Source: UBA5072 sp041737175 (GTDB lineage: Bacteria; Bacteroidota; Bacteroidia; Bacteroidales; UBA10428). From it: a stretch of DNA of 64,000 nt. The stretch covers positions 62,001-126,000 of the forward strand of contig JBGSSF010000024.1 in the NCBI GenBank assembly GCA_041737175.1. The letters are read 5' to 3'. Shown one piece after another: positions 7,052 to 15,416 of the stretch (its first letter is position 1; each line of letters starts with the position of its first letter). The position numbers were made by a program, and so were the translations under genes. A model generated the notes under the pieces. It had not been told where the DNA came from and ran no database searches. It was given only the letters and a program-made list of their open reading frames with translations.

Positions 7052-9775
7052 TTAAAAGTCAAAACTAAAAGTCACGGATGGAATAGCCACGCCGAACACC
7101 GACAATTTGTATCCCCGTATGAGTTCGCCTTCCTTCTTAAAATAAACCGAATATACATTTTCTCTTCCCAGCAGATTGTAAATCGAGAATGTAAAACCGG
7201 GATGAGCGATTTTTTTTGACCTGAGATTCCCGTTTATTCTGAACGAAACGTCAAACCGGGAATAATCCGGGATTCTGTATCTGTTTCTATCGGAATAATG
7301 CACCAGCTCATTGTCATACATGATATAGGTAGCCACCGGGAAGGTAATGGGCCGGCCCGTACTGTAGGTGTAATTTGAGGAAAAACTGAAACGGCGCGAG
7401 AGGAGATAATTGAAAGTAACCACCAGGTCATGGGGTTTGTCAAAATTGGCCGGGAACCAGCTCCCCTTATTGATCATTTCCTCACTGAAAGCACCTGTGC
7501 TTCGCACAAAGGTCCTGGAATAGGTATATCCTATACTGTAGCGGAGTTTCCCCGATGTCTTTTTAACAGACAATTCTGCACCGTATGCCTTCCCCTTTAG
7601 ATTGACGATAGCTGACTCAATATTTTCATTCATGATCAGATTTGTACCCCCTTTGAAATCTACCATGTTCCTGATCCATTTATAATACAACTCTGCCGAA
7701 ATTTCAAGGGAGCTGAACATCAGTTTGTAAAATCCGGCTGCAATCTGATCCCCTACCTGGGGTTCCAGATAGTAATCGCTGAGTTTCCAGGTATCGGTGG
7801 GAGATATTGAGGCGGAATTCGAAAGAAGATGCAGATACTGCCTCGTTCTGTTGTAATTGATTTTCAGTGAATTCCTTTCGGTAATTCTGAAATTCAGAGA
7901 TATCCTGAATTCCGGACCGCCATATTTGCCGGTAATCTCTCCGGGACTGAAACGGAGGGTGTCCGTGATGGTAGATCTGCTTTTTGGGTAGGCCGGATTA
8001 TATATCCTGACCGTTTGCGGACCCAGAGCATAAAAGGCGGATAACCTCATGCCAAGGCTGATGGATAAATAATCCTTCAGCATGAATTTATCCTCAACAT
8101 AAAGGGCTCCTTCCCAGGCCTGCTCTTTTTCAATGGATCGTGGCACTACAAGCGATGAATCTCCGTCGGGAAGGTAAATTCCCGGGTTTACGGCATAGCG
8201 GGTAAGATCGAGACCAAAATTAAATTCGTTTTTCCCGGGAAACCAGTTAAAATCAGCCTTAATACCTGTACTGTTCATTTTATGCGTATGAACAAATGCT
8301 TCGGCATCCGGTTGCCCGCTGGAAACATCGTACCGGTAAAAGCTGTTGTTGACTGAAAGTGAGGAAAATAATTTGCTGCTGAAAAAATGACGCCACTTCA
8401 AGGCATAAATGCTGTTGTCATAGCTGTAAGTGGTATCGGAATTAAACCGGAATGAATCGTGGCTGAAGTATGCGGAAAGGTCTATCTTGTTGTTCTTATT
8501 CCAGTCATAGGTCATCTTGCCGTTCAAATCATAGAATGATGCCCTGCTGTTGCTGAGCGCGTCGTTCTCAACCAGACTGAGTAACCAGTTTGAATAAGTG
8601 GTTCGCGCCGCAAAAAGGTATGTCAGGGAGTCCTTGATAATTGGCCCCTCCACCATCAGATGGGCTGTAACCGGACTAATTCCGGCAGAACCTGCAAACT
8701 CCTTCCGGTTGCCCTCTTTTGTGACAATATCCAGCACGGAGGATATCCTGCCGCCATACTTGCCGGGAATACCCCCTTTATACAGTGTAACGTCGCGAAT
8801 GATATCAGCGTTGACCGCTGAGAAGAAACCGAAAAAGTGAGATGAATTGTAAACCGGTGCGCCATATAACAAAATCAGGTTTTGGTCAGCTGAACCACCC
8901 CTTACGTTAAATCCTGCAGAGCCCTCTCCCACCGACTGAACACCGGGAATCAGCAGGATGCTTTTCAGAATATCCGATTCGCCGAGTGAAGTCGGCAGCA
9001 ATTTCAGGGAAGTCATGTTAATTCTCTCCGCCCCTACTTCGAAGCGTTGCAGCGTAATACTTTTCTCTGCGGTGACCACCACCTCCTTCAAAGGCGTAAT
9101 CATGCTGCTCATCTCGACATTCAATTCCCCGGCCCCATAAAGGTTCACATCGATCATCCTGTCCTTTGCGCCAATGGAGGAAAACCGGATCTGATGAGCT
9201 CCCCTGGGAACTGCAAGTTTAAAATACCCGTATTCATTCGTCATGGTGCCTGTTGATAGCTGGCTGATATAAACGGATACACCGGGCAGGGGTTCTCCGG
9301 TATCCTTGTCGGTGATATATCCCGAGACGATAACTTTGCCGTGCCTGTTTTTTTCAGCAGGATTACCAATTTCGACGGAGGCATGACCTGAAGTCTGCTG
9401 CTGTGCTCCGTCCAGGGGCCTTTCCGGCAGGATGTCCTGGCTGGCTTCGGTTGGCGAGAATTCAACTTTAACGACATATTCATCAGTGATGATGATGTTT
9501 CCGGATTCTTCCATGAAGTAATGCAGCGAAGTTCCGTTGAACAGGCTGTCCAAAATACTCGGTAATGTCCGGCAGGCAGAAGATGGACCTATGCGCAAAT
9601 CATGTAACCAGTCCTCCCTGTAGAAAAACTTCACAGGCAGCTCGCTTTCTATCTGCTTCACAAATTCAGTAAATGAGAGCTCCTCCGGTTTTCCGGATAT
9701 CCAATACCTCTCCTGCGCTCCAAGATTTACATGCATGGCGCAGAGCAGGATCAGCATCAGGATCATGGGTCGCAT
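7052..9775 (-). CDS. TonB-dependent outer-membrane receptor with STN and carboxypeptidase-like domains
   Basis: A 907-residue receptor. Signal peptide 1-20; STN-like domain about 25-98; a carboxypeptidase-regulatory-like beta-sandwich about 148-224 (VSGYITDKDTGEPLPGVSVYISQLSTGTMTNEYGYF, shown in part); a KEVVVTAE segment at 230-237; plug domain from about 240 (GFNVRGGSADQNLILLYGAPV); then a barrel ending in an aromatic residue (SFDF). The N-terminal STN domain often mediates signalling to a FecR-type anti-sigma factor, but no FecR/ECF pair adjoins it here. It sits 10 nt downstream of a small exported protein and 11 nt upstream of DUF4249. The transported substrate is unknown. Confidence 0.92.
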   Translation of the reverse strand: MRPMILMLILLCAMHVNLGAQERYWISGKPEELSFTEFVKQIESELPVKFFYREDWLHDLRIGPSSACRTLPSILDSLFNGTSLHYFMEESGNIIITDEYVVKVEFSPTEASQDILPERPLDGAQQQTSGHASVEIGNPAEKNRHGKVIVSGYITDKDTGEPLPGVSVYISQLSTGTMTNEYGYFKLAVPRGAHQIRFSSIGAKDRMIDVNLYGAGELNVEMSSMITPLKEVVVTAEKSITLQRFEVGAERINMTSLKLLPTSLGESDILKSILLIPGVQSVGEGSAGFNVRGGSADQNLILLYGAPVYNSSHFFGFFSAVNADIIRDVTLYKGGIPGKYGGRISSVLDIVTKEGNRKEFAGSAGISPVTAHLMVEGPIIKDSLTYLFAARTTYSNWLLSLVENDALSNSRASFYDLNGKMTYDWNKNNKIDLSAYFSHDSFRFNSDTTYSYDNSIYALKWRHFFSSKLFSSLSVNNSFYRYDVSSGQPDAEAFVHTHKMNSTGIKADFNWFPGKNEFNFGLDLTRYAVNPGIYLPDGDSSLVVPRSIEKEQAWEGALYVEDKFMLKDYLSISLGMRLSAFYALGPQTVRIYNPAYPKSRSTITDTLRFSPGEITGKYGGPEFRISLNFRITERNSLKINYNRTRQYLHLLSNSASISPTDTWKLSDYYLEPQVGDQIAAGFYKLMFSSLEISAELYYKWIRNMVDFKGGTNLIMNENIESAIVNLKGKAYGAELSVKKTSGKLRYSIGYTYSRTFVRSTGAFSEEMINKGSWFPANFDKPHDLVVTFNYLLSRRFSFSSNYTYSTGRPITFPVATYIMYDNELVHYSDRNRYRIPDYSRFDVSFRINGNLRSKKIAHPGFTFSIYNLLGRENVYSVYFKKEGELIRGYKLSVFGVAIPSVTFSFDF

Positions 9776-9785
9776 TCAGGAAAAT

Positions 9786-10502
9786 CTAAGGTTTCAGACT
9801 ATCGAAATAACGAAGGACGGGGATCAGACTTTCAGGTTCCTTTACTGAAAGCTGGATGGAGTTCTTTTTCATAAAATCATGGATAAGCATTCTTTTTTCA
9901 CCAAATACTTTGAACAGATCCCCCTTACGGGCGATGAGAAGGACCTGGTCATTCCGCACCAGATATATCCGGGTTATCTGATAAAATATATCCGGATGGT
10001 TTTCAATCCCGGGACGGTTAATCTTTTTTTTATATTTTACATAAAGGGCAGACTCGCCCGGGTATAAAACCCGGACATATCCTTTCAGCTCTTCCGGGCC
10101 ATCCTCCGGCATTCTTAAGAATTGGTATGTTTTGCCCTGAAAGGTAATGAAGAAGCCCTCCACCATTTCCCTGTTCAGCTGAAGCGCTCTTCCCGGGCCA
10201 AAAGGTATTATGATCTCATCCTGGTAAAGATCATACTTTAACCGGATATTTCCGAATGTTCTGCCCTGAACAGAGAGGGATGCCGGCAGAAATTCACCGG
10301 AGAAAAGGAACTGGTCACCCTCCACCCTGTAATATAGATTCTTCCATTCCCGGCCATTGTAAAGAATCTGGTATGCTTGCAGTGTGTCAGGCTGCCGCCT
10401 TTCGGTTTCGATTGGTGCATTGCCGAAAGCACAGGTTGCGGAAAAAACAGGAAAATGACAGCAGGGAAGAAGAAATACAAGGGAGAGAATCAATCGTTCC
10501 AT
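9786..10502 (-). CDS. Exported protein of unknown function, first gene of the TonB/DUF4249 operon
   Basis: A 238-residue protein with a signal peptide (MERLILSLVFLLPCCHFPVFSA). The body is rich in beta strands and aromatic residues and has no family signature I recognise. It contains a KYKKKINRPG segment followed by IYLVRNDQVLLIARKGDLFKVF. It directly precedes the TonB receptor with a 10-nt gap, so it probably belongs to the same transcript and uptake or surface-assembly process. Function is not inferable from sequence alone. Confidence 0.7.
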   Translation of the reverse strand: MERLILSLVFLLPCCHFPVFSATCAFGNAPIETERRQPDTLQAYQILYNGREWKNLYYRVEGDQFLFSGEFLPASLSVQGRTFGNIRLKYDLYQDEIIIPFGPGRALQLNREMVEGFFITFQGKTYQFLRMPEDGPEELKGYVRVLYPGESALYVKYKKKINRPGIENHPDIFYQITRIYLVRNDQVLLIARKGDLFKVFGEKRMLIHDFMKKNSIQLSVKEPESLIPVLRYFDSLKP

Positions 10503-10634
10503 AAGATAGCATTCACTTCATAAGCATGCCGCAAATCTATCCTTTTTATTCATTACTTCAGGGTCCGCCAATCAAAAAAAACACCTCTGCAACAATAACC
10601 AACTAACACAATTATAAGTGCATAACAGCATGAA

Positions 10635-12533
10635 TCATTCCGGTGATTCTCCCCAACCATAGCACTCAATGCTGCAGGCTACGTCCCCGGCAAGTTCATC
10701 ACATGAAGAAGAATATTGTTCGGTAATTCCCACCCAGGGAGCCCTTCCCTGATTAGCTGCAATTGCACCGCTGCAATCAGGATCACTACAGGTATGCAAA
10801 GGTTCTGAATCATCATAATCTTCAACTACCATCCAATCCCTTAAAGTCTGGCAAAAGCCCAGAATATCCGCTTTATGCTTGCGGCAAAGATTCCGTGTAG
10901 TCTCAGGATCGCACGGATCTTCCTCAAACTGCAATGTCCATATCATTTTTGATAATCCTAAATCGCTCTGTTTCTCCTGAATTACCTGTGCGCCGTCAAC
11001 CAGCTCAAATTCCAGATCATCCTCCACGGATGACAGGCCAACACCAAAACCAAATGAGATTGCTCCCTCCGGAGTCTCAATCGTGGTTTCAGTACTGTGC
11101 TGTGTAAAGTCCCACCAATTTGTAAATTGTACACCCTGACCTTCTACCACTATTTTAAGTAATCCGTCTGTGGCGTCGGATTTCCAAGACAATTTCAATC
11201 TTCTCCGGAAAAGAGAATCAATTTTAATTTCGCCCTGAATATCTTCCTGAACGTTAAAAAATCCATCTATAATGAATCTCCCTTCACCAGATTCAAATCC
11301 AGATCCATCAAACCAAAATCCATTCTTTCCTCCCCCAGAAATATCATCCAAAGAGTCGCTTGAAATAAATACCGGATCGGACAATCCACCTTCCAACCAC
11401 AAGGGACTTGTCAGATATTCTTTTTTGACAAACCCTTTAAACGGACATTGTTCAGAAAGATCTTCAACCAGTTCACGATAAAGATTTACCAGATCATCGT
11501 TAATTGAGATTTGCTCCATTACCCTGCCATATCTCAGAAGGATCCGCAAATAGGATCCACAGGTTTCAGGTGAACGATCATGGGTGATATAATTCTGAAC
11601 TTCCGTTTCAGTAATTCTTTTTGCATTCTCATGCAACAAACCGGCTGCATCATTCTGGCCCATATTCTGCAAGAGTTCTGACAGTTCCAGCATTTGACCT
11701 ATTGTCGATTCGAATTCCATAATATTCCCGAAAGAACCGATGAGCTGTAAGCTCTGCATTTGTCCCGTCAGTTCTTCAACATCCGGGGTGCCGGTGATGA
11801 AATCATCCAACTCATAAATGCTTCCCTGAATAGCAAACTCAGAATCCTTCTGCCAGGGAACTATTTGAAGTTCTCCCTGCCTGTCAAGCTGAAAAATCCT
11901 GGACACTTCAGGATTTGCAATGGATTGCCAGTAAGATACTTTAAGGGTTGCAGGAAGTAAAAGTGGCAATCCCTCCGGTACTATCCGAACTCCCCGGGAG
12001 GTCAGATCATTCATTGGTGTTAATGCCGGTTGATCCAATGCAATTGCTGTTATTGTCGTCTTTTGAGAAAGCGCATGCGGGGCTATGAATATTTCAAAAA
12101 CATCACCCTTACGATTGGATACAGCCAGGTAACCTCCATTAACGGGGGTAATATCAGCAGAAGCGGTATCTGACAACATATACGAATAATGTGGAGACAC
12201 TTTAACGGATTTAATATTTGCAGATGAATCCTTGTCGTTATCCGTTACCGTCAGTTTAACAGAATAGTTTCCCGGTTCCTGATAACAGTGCGAATCAATG
12301 GATTGAGCACTATATGCATTATCATCAAAATCCCATGTATACCGGACAATATTTCCATCCTGATCCCGGGATCCTGTACCGTCAAAAGTAAAACCGGTGC
12401 GAGTGGTTCCGCTATCAGGCATAATTTTAATCACGGATATGGGCTTTTTGTTGCAGGAAACACTTATGACCGTGATAGAAATTAGACAGGATAAAAAGCC
12501 AATCCTGACATCTTGCATAAAAGGAGCATTCAT
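10635..12533 (-). CDS. PKD-domain lipoprotein of unknown function
   Basis: About 632 residues from the chosen ATG; a longer TTG start would add eight residues. The N-terminus ends in SVSC, a probable lipobox with Cys27. Next comes one PKD domain (about residues 35-115): it shows DGTGSRDQDGNIVRYTWDFDD and SVKLTVTDND, typical of surface beta-sandwich adhesion domains. The remaining 500 residues are unassigned; the C-terminus holds about ten cysteines in CDPETTRNLCRKH, FCQTL, HTCSDPDCSG, SSSCDELAGDVACSIECYGW, suggesting disulphides or a metal site. It stands alone between two transcription units, so its partners are unknown. Confidence 0.7.
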   Translation of the reverse strand: MNAPFMQDVRIGFLSCLISITVISVSCNKKPISVIKIMPDSGTTRTGFTFDGTGSRDQDGNIVRYTWDFDDNAYSAQSIDSHCYQEPGNYSVKLTVTDNDKDSSANIKSVKVSPHYSYMLSDTASADITPVNGGYLAVSNRKGDVFEIFIAPHALSQKTTITAIALDQPALTPMNDLTSRGVRIVPEGLPLLLPATLKVSYWQSIANPEVSRIFQLDRQGELQIVPWQKDSEFAIQGSIYELDDFITGTPDVEELTGQMQSLQLIGSFGNIMEFESTIGQMLELSELLQNMGQNDAAGLLHENAKRITETEVQNYITHDRSPETCGSYLRILLRYGRVMEQISINDDLVNLYRELVEDLSEQCPFKGFVKKEYLTSPLWLEGGLSDPVFISSDSLDDISGGGKNGFWFDGSGFESGEGRFIIDGFFNVQEDIQGEIKIDSLFRRRLKLSWKSDATDGLLKIVVEGQGVQFTNWWDFTQHSTETTIETPEGAISFGFGVGLSSVEDDLEFELVDGAQVIQEKQSDLGLSKMIWTLQFEEDPCDPETTRNLCRKHKADILGFCQTLRDWMVVEDYDDSEPLHTCSDPDCSGAIAANQGRAPWVGITEQYSSSCDELAGDVACSIECYGWGESPE

Positions 12534-12607
12534 CTTTGATGATTTTTGGTCAGGCAAACGGATGAATTAAAGTTACAACAATCTGAAGGCAAAGTCAATA
12601 AAAAAAA

Positions 12608-12641
12608 CACCCTTCAAGGGTCCCCGAACGCCTGAAGGGTG
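12608..12641 (-). terminator. Rho-independent terminator downstream of the GH16-like gene; repeat family member
   Basis: Arms CACCCTTCA (12608-12616) and TGAAGGGTG (12633-12641) flank a 16-nt loop. On the minus strand the hairpin is followed by a T run (the A tract at 12600-12607), fitting termination of the GH16-like transcript. A sister hairpin with the same CCCTTCAAGGGTC half lies at 34334-34368. Confidence 0.8.
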
Positions 12642-12671
12642 CTTTTATTATGCTTCGACTTCGCTCAGCCT

Positions 12672-12739
12672 GACTGCACGACTGCATGACTGCACGACTG
12701 CATGACTGCACGACTGCACGACTGCACGACTGCACGACT
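12672..12739 (-). repeat. Tandem octamer array, sense unit GTGCAGTC (8.5 copies)
   Basis: Eight complete 8-bp units plus half a unit, alternating C/T at one position, lie between the stop codon of the GH16-like gene (12743) and its terminator (12608-12641). Read on the gene's sense strand the unit is GTGCAGTC, one base from the TTGCAGTC array at 551-633. A CTTCGACTTCGCTCAGCC motif precedes the array (12653-12670). Confidence 0.95.
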
Positions 12740-12742
12740 CTC

Positions 12743-14197
12743 CTACCCCTGCTGGTAGCACCTGATCCAGTCCACTTCCATTTCTGCCGGAAGGACGGAA
12801 CCGTCGGCATCCTGATAAAGGGAGGAATTGATATTGATGTACATGGGGGTATGGGGAACGCCTTGGGAGGTTGAGCAAACGGGAATCCCGTTCAGTTTCC
12901 AGGTGAGTTTTTCCTTAGTCCATTCCAGCGAGAAGATATAATAATCAAATCCGTACCGCTCGCGGCTCATGGATGACGCTCTTTTGTCGACCCCGCCCTT
13001 CACATTGGGATTTCCCCAGTAACTGCCCACGGAGACTTTTTTGCCGGCCCGGGCGATGTCGATATGGGGCAGCATGAGCTCAGAAACCATCCATATTCCG
13101 TGGTTTACGGGGAAATTGCGGTTAAACCGCACTTTGACCTCAAACAGACCGTATTGTTGCCGGAATTTATGTCCTGTGTTGATAATGCCTGAAGTATAGT
13201 CGAAATCCCTGGTGAAAAATCCGAGGGCGGGATTCCATGCCTTGCCTGTCACTTTTTCACGGCGGGTACGGAGTTTCAGTATGCTTCCGGCCTGTTCAAT
13301 GTTTTTATCCTCGGTATAAAATTGCTTTTCGGCTGCGTTTACATAACTGTCCTTGAGGAGTGTCTCCCCCCAGTAATAGCGGGTAAGCCATTTGGCTTTA
13401 TCCAGCTTGTGCGCATCAAATTCATCGGAAAACGTGGGTTGCCATTTTTTAACTTCGGCATATTTGTTCGAATTGTGCACTTTGAAATACCATTTGAATT
13501 TGTCCGAGTTTTTCAGACCCAGGTATTGCTGTTCCATCTTGTGTTCTTCCGACATTTCAAGCTTTTTCCTGCCCGGAAGCAACATGTATTCTTTCACCTT
13601 TTGAAATGCATCGGACTTGATAAATTGTCCCAGTTGCTCAAATGCCGTAATTTTTTCGGAACCGATGAGCAGTGTAAAATTCACATAATCCCTGGACTCC
13701 TTGAAAGCAAAATAATCCTTGAACCTCTTGGATTTCTTAAGGCCCATGAACTCCTGCCATTTTTCATATTCGGGACTTCCTTTGAATTTCTTCCTGAGCT
13801 CTTTCTGTTTCCGGATAAATTCTTCCGAGTGGATCAGTTTCTCCAGGGTGTGATAATGCTTGACATCATATGAATTTTCGAATTCAAGGAAGTCTTTCAG
13901 CGCAACAGAATCCTTGGTCTGGTAATACCGTTTGATATCCTTGCTCTTTTTGAGGGCCAGATATTCCTTTTCCTTTCTATATTCAGGCGTGTCGGAAAAC
14001 TTTTGTCCGGCGATGTTCTTCTTTTTCCTGGCAAAGTCGGAAGATAATACCGTTTTTTCCAGTTCAAGGTAATCGGACAGTTCTTTGGATTGAGAAAACG
14101 TTTTAAGCTCGAGGTATTCTTGTTTTAAAGAATCCTGTTGTGCCTCATAATCGGCAGTTTTCGGTACCCACCCGAAAAGAATTCTGAAGTTGGTCAT
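12743..14197 (-). CDS. GH16-fold protein lacking catalytic glutamates, with N-terminal helical repeats
   Basis: A 484-residue protein without a signal peptide. Residues 28-245 contain about three repeats of 70-76 residues with the pattern YLxLKKSKxxKxYY ... F...SPEYxKxxE, charged and helical. Residues 251-484 form a GH16 (laminarinase/beta-glucanase) jellyroll: FSDEFDAHKLDKAKW, SGIINTGHKFRQQYGLFEVKVRF, FSLEWTKEKLTWKLNG and a terminal MEVDWIRCYQ. In place of the active-site E-[IL]-D-[IV]-x-E motif it has PHIDIAR (377-383): the aspartate remains but both glutamates are His and Arg. It is therefore probably a glycan-binding or structural protein, not a hydrolase. It has its own terminator at 12608-12641. 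Confidence 0.8.
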   Translation of the reverse strand: MTNFRILFGWVPKTADYEAQQDSLKQEYLELKTFSQSKELSDYLELEKTVLSSDFARKKKNIAGQKFSDTPEYRKEKEYLALKKSKDIKRYYQTKDSVALKDFLEFENSYDVKHYHTLEKLIHSEEFIRKQKELRKKFKGSPEYEKWQEFMGLKKSKRFKDYFAFKESRDYVNFTLLIGSEKITAFEQLGQFIKSDAFQKVKEYMLLPGRKKLEMSEEHKMEQQYLGLKNSDKFKWYFKVHNSNKYAEVKKWQPTFSDEFDAHKLDKAKWLTRYYWGETLLKDSYVNAAEKQFYTEDKNIEQAGSILKLRTRREKVTGKAWNPALGFFTRDFDYTSGIINTGHKFRQQYGLFEVKVRFNRNFPVNHGIWMVSELMLPHIDIARAGKKVSVGSYWGNPNVKGGVDKRASSMSRERYGFDYYIFSLEWTKEKLTWKLNGIPVCSTSQGVPHTPMYININSSLYQDADGSVLPAEMEVDWIRCYQQG

Positions 14198-14344
14198 TGG
14201 TTTGAATAGATTCTGTTACTGAAAACTAAACTGATTTATATTGCTCAAGATTGTGTGCTGGTGCTACATTTTGATAAATATACGAAAAAGAATTTTTTGT
14301 GTTTGAACGAAATGATAAAAGTATACGGAAAAAACGGAGAGAGG

Positions 14345-14402
14345 TTGTGATTGTTGTGATTGTTGTGATTGTTGACTGCGGCTGCCGCTGCTGCTGCTAC
14401 TC
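14345..14402 (-). repeat. Nonamer and GCTGCT low-complexity tract downstream of the alpha/beta hydrolase
   Basis: Three exact copies of TTGTGATTG (14345-14371) are followed by a GCTGCCGCTGCTGCTGCTAC tract that stops at the hydrolase stop codon. On the minus (sense) strand it reads AGTAGCAGCAGC immediately after the stop. The rest of 14198-14405 shows no gene. Confidence 0.9.
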
Positions 14403-14405
14403 TTC

Positions 14406-15131
14406 CTACCCCAATTTCTTAAAAAACATCATCAGCGCGAACCAGTATTCACCGCTTCCTGCATTTGAACTGGCAAAGGCTCCTGATCCCCGCATTCCCT
14501 TGCTTTTTTCGGGTTTGAAAAGGGTGAGTTTCCCGTCGGGTATGCCCGAAAGCATTTTCTGAATATAGGGATATTCACTTTGTGTGGAGCAGACCAGAAC
14601 CTGCTGGCTGATTTTTTTAACTTCCTCCCCGACCTGCATCAGGGGTTGAAAATATTCCCCCGGACTCAGCGCGATGACTGCTTTCACAGAAGGATTGCCG
14701 GCTGCCGTCAACAGGCAGAGAGATGCAGAATAGGAACTTCCCAGGAGGATTACCGGATATTTGCTGATGCTTTGAATGTACCGGATGGCAGCCCTGATAT
14801 CGACTACAGCATCCAGGGGTTGCGCAGGCCGCTTCCCCAGGAGGGCATGGTTTGCCGTTTCATTCTGAACATAACCCGCTTTGCCCCCGGCGCGCAGATC
14901 TACTGCCAGGCAGTTGTAATTCAGGTTCAACAGACGCGGGGCGATTTCGTAATATTCACTCCGGTTGGAGCCGTCCTGGTGACAAAGAATGATAAAAGGC
15001 CTCTGGGTATCTTGCAGGTAGAGATCCCCCCTGATTCTGACGCTGTCTTCAGCGATGAAATACACGGCCTCCTGACCTGTGATGGAAAACACCGCCAATA
15101 ACAGGAGGATGAGCAGCGCTGGTTTTTTCAT
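14406..15131 (-). CDS. Alpha/beta-hydrolase fold protein, catalytic histidine apparently missing
   Basis: A 241-residue exported protein (signal MKKPALLILLLLAVFSITG). The fold is recognisable from FIILCHQDGSNRSEY (oxyanion strand and loop), the nucleophile elbow LLGSSYSAS, and DAVVDIRAAIRYI before it, as in dienelactone hydrolases and dipeptidyl peptidases. No histidine occurs anywhere after the elbow; the expected HG motif reads GMRGSGAF. The catalytic triad is thus incomplete, so it may be inactive or use another base. It lies 27 nt downstream of atpC on the same strand and may be co-transcribed with atpDC. Confidence 0.7.
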   Translation of the reverse strand: MKKPALLILLLLAVFSITGQEAVYFIAEDSVRIRGDLYLQDTQRPFIILCHQDGSNRSEYYEIAPRLLNLNYNCLAVDLRAGGKAGYVQNETANHALLGKRPAQPLDAVVDIRAAIRYIQSISKYPVILLGSSYSASLCLLTAAGNPSVKAVIALSPGEYFQPLMQVGEEVKKISQQVLVCSTQSEYPYIQKMLSGIPDGKLTLFKPEKSKGMRGSGAFASSNAGSGEYWFALMMFFKKLG

Positions 15132-15158
15132 ACAATGGGCCGCTGTGAATTATTTTCT

Positions 15159-15401
15159 TCAGCTTGTTACAGCCAGTATGGTAACGAAATTTGCCTTTAC
15201 CTCAATGATTCCGGAACGGATCTCGAAAAATTCCTCAATGTCGTGCTCCGTGATCACTTTAATCTTACCGTTTGTCAGCGTTGAGATGATCGGCGCATGA
15301 TTTTTCAGCACTTCAAAGGAACCCATTGCACCGGGTACCTGGACAAGTTTGATATTTCCATCAAAAAGCCGTTTTTCCGGGGTGATGATTTCGAGTTTCA
15401 C
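15159..15401 (-). CDS. atpC: ATP synthase F1 subunit epsilon
   Basis: An 80-residue epsilon subunit, GTG start. It contains only the N-terminal beta-sandwich (LEIITPEKRLFDGNIKLVQVPGAMGSFEVL, in part) that contacts gamma and the c-ring; the C-terminal helical inhibitory domain of the about 135-residue proteobacterial form is absent. The short form is normal in Bacteroidota, implying that ATP hydrolysis is not restrained by an epsilon C-terminal helix. It follows atpD by 15 nt. Confidence 0.93.
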   Translation of the reverse strand: MKLEIITPEKRLFDGNIKLVQVPGAMGSFEVLKNHAPIISTLTNGKIKVITEHDIEEFFEIRSGIIEVKANFVTILAVTS

Positions 15402-15416
15402 TGTGCTTATTTTGAT

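Noticed and set aside
14299..14562. Small plus-strand frame across the TTGTGATTG repeats
   Set aside because: Repeat-derived IVVIVVIV product that continues antisense into the hydrolase gene.
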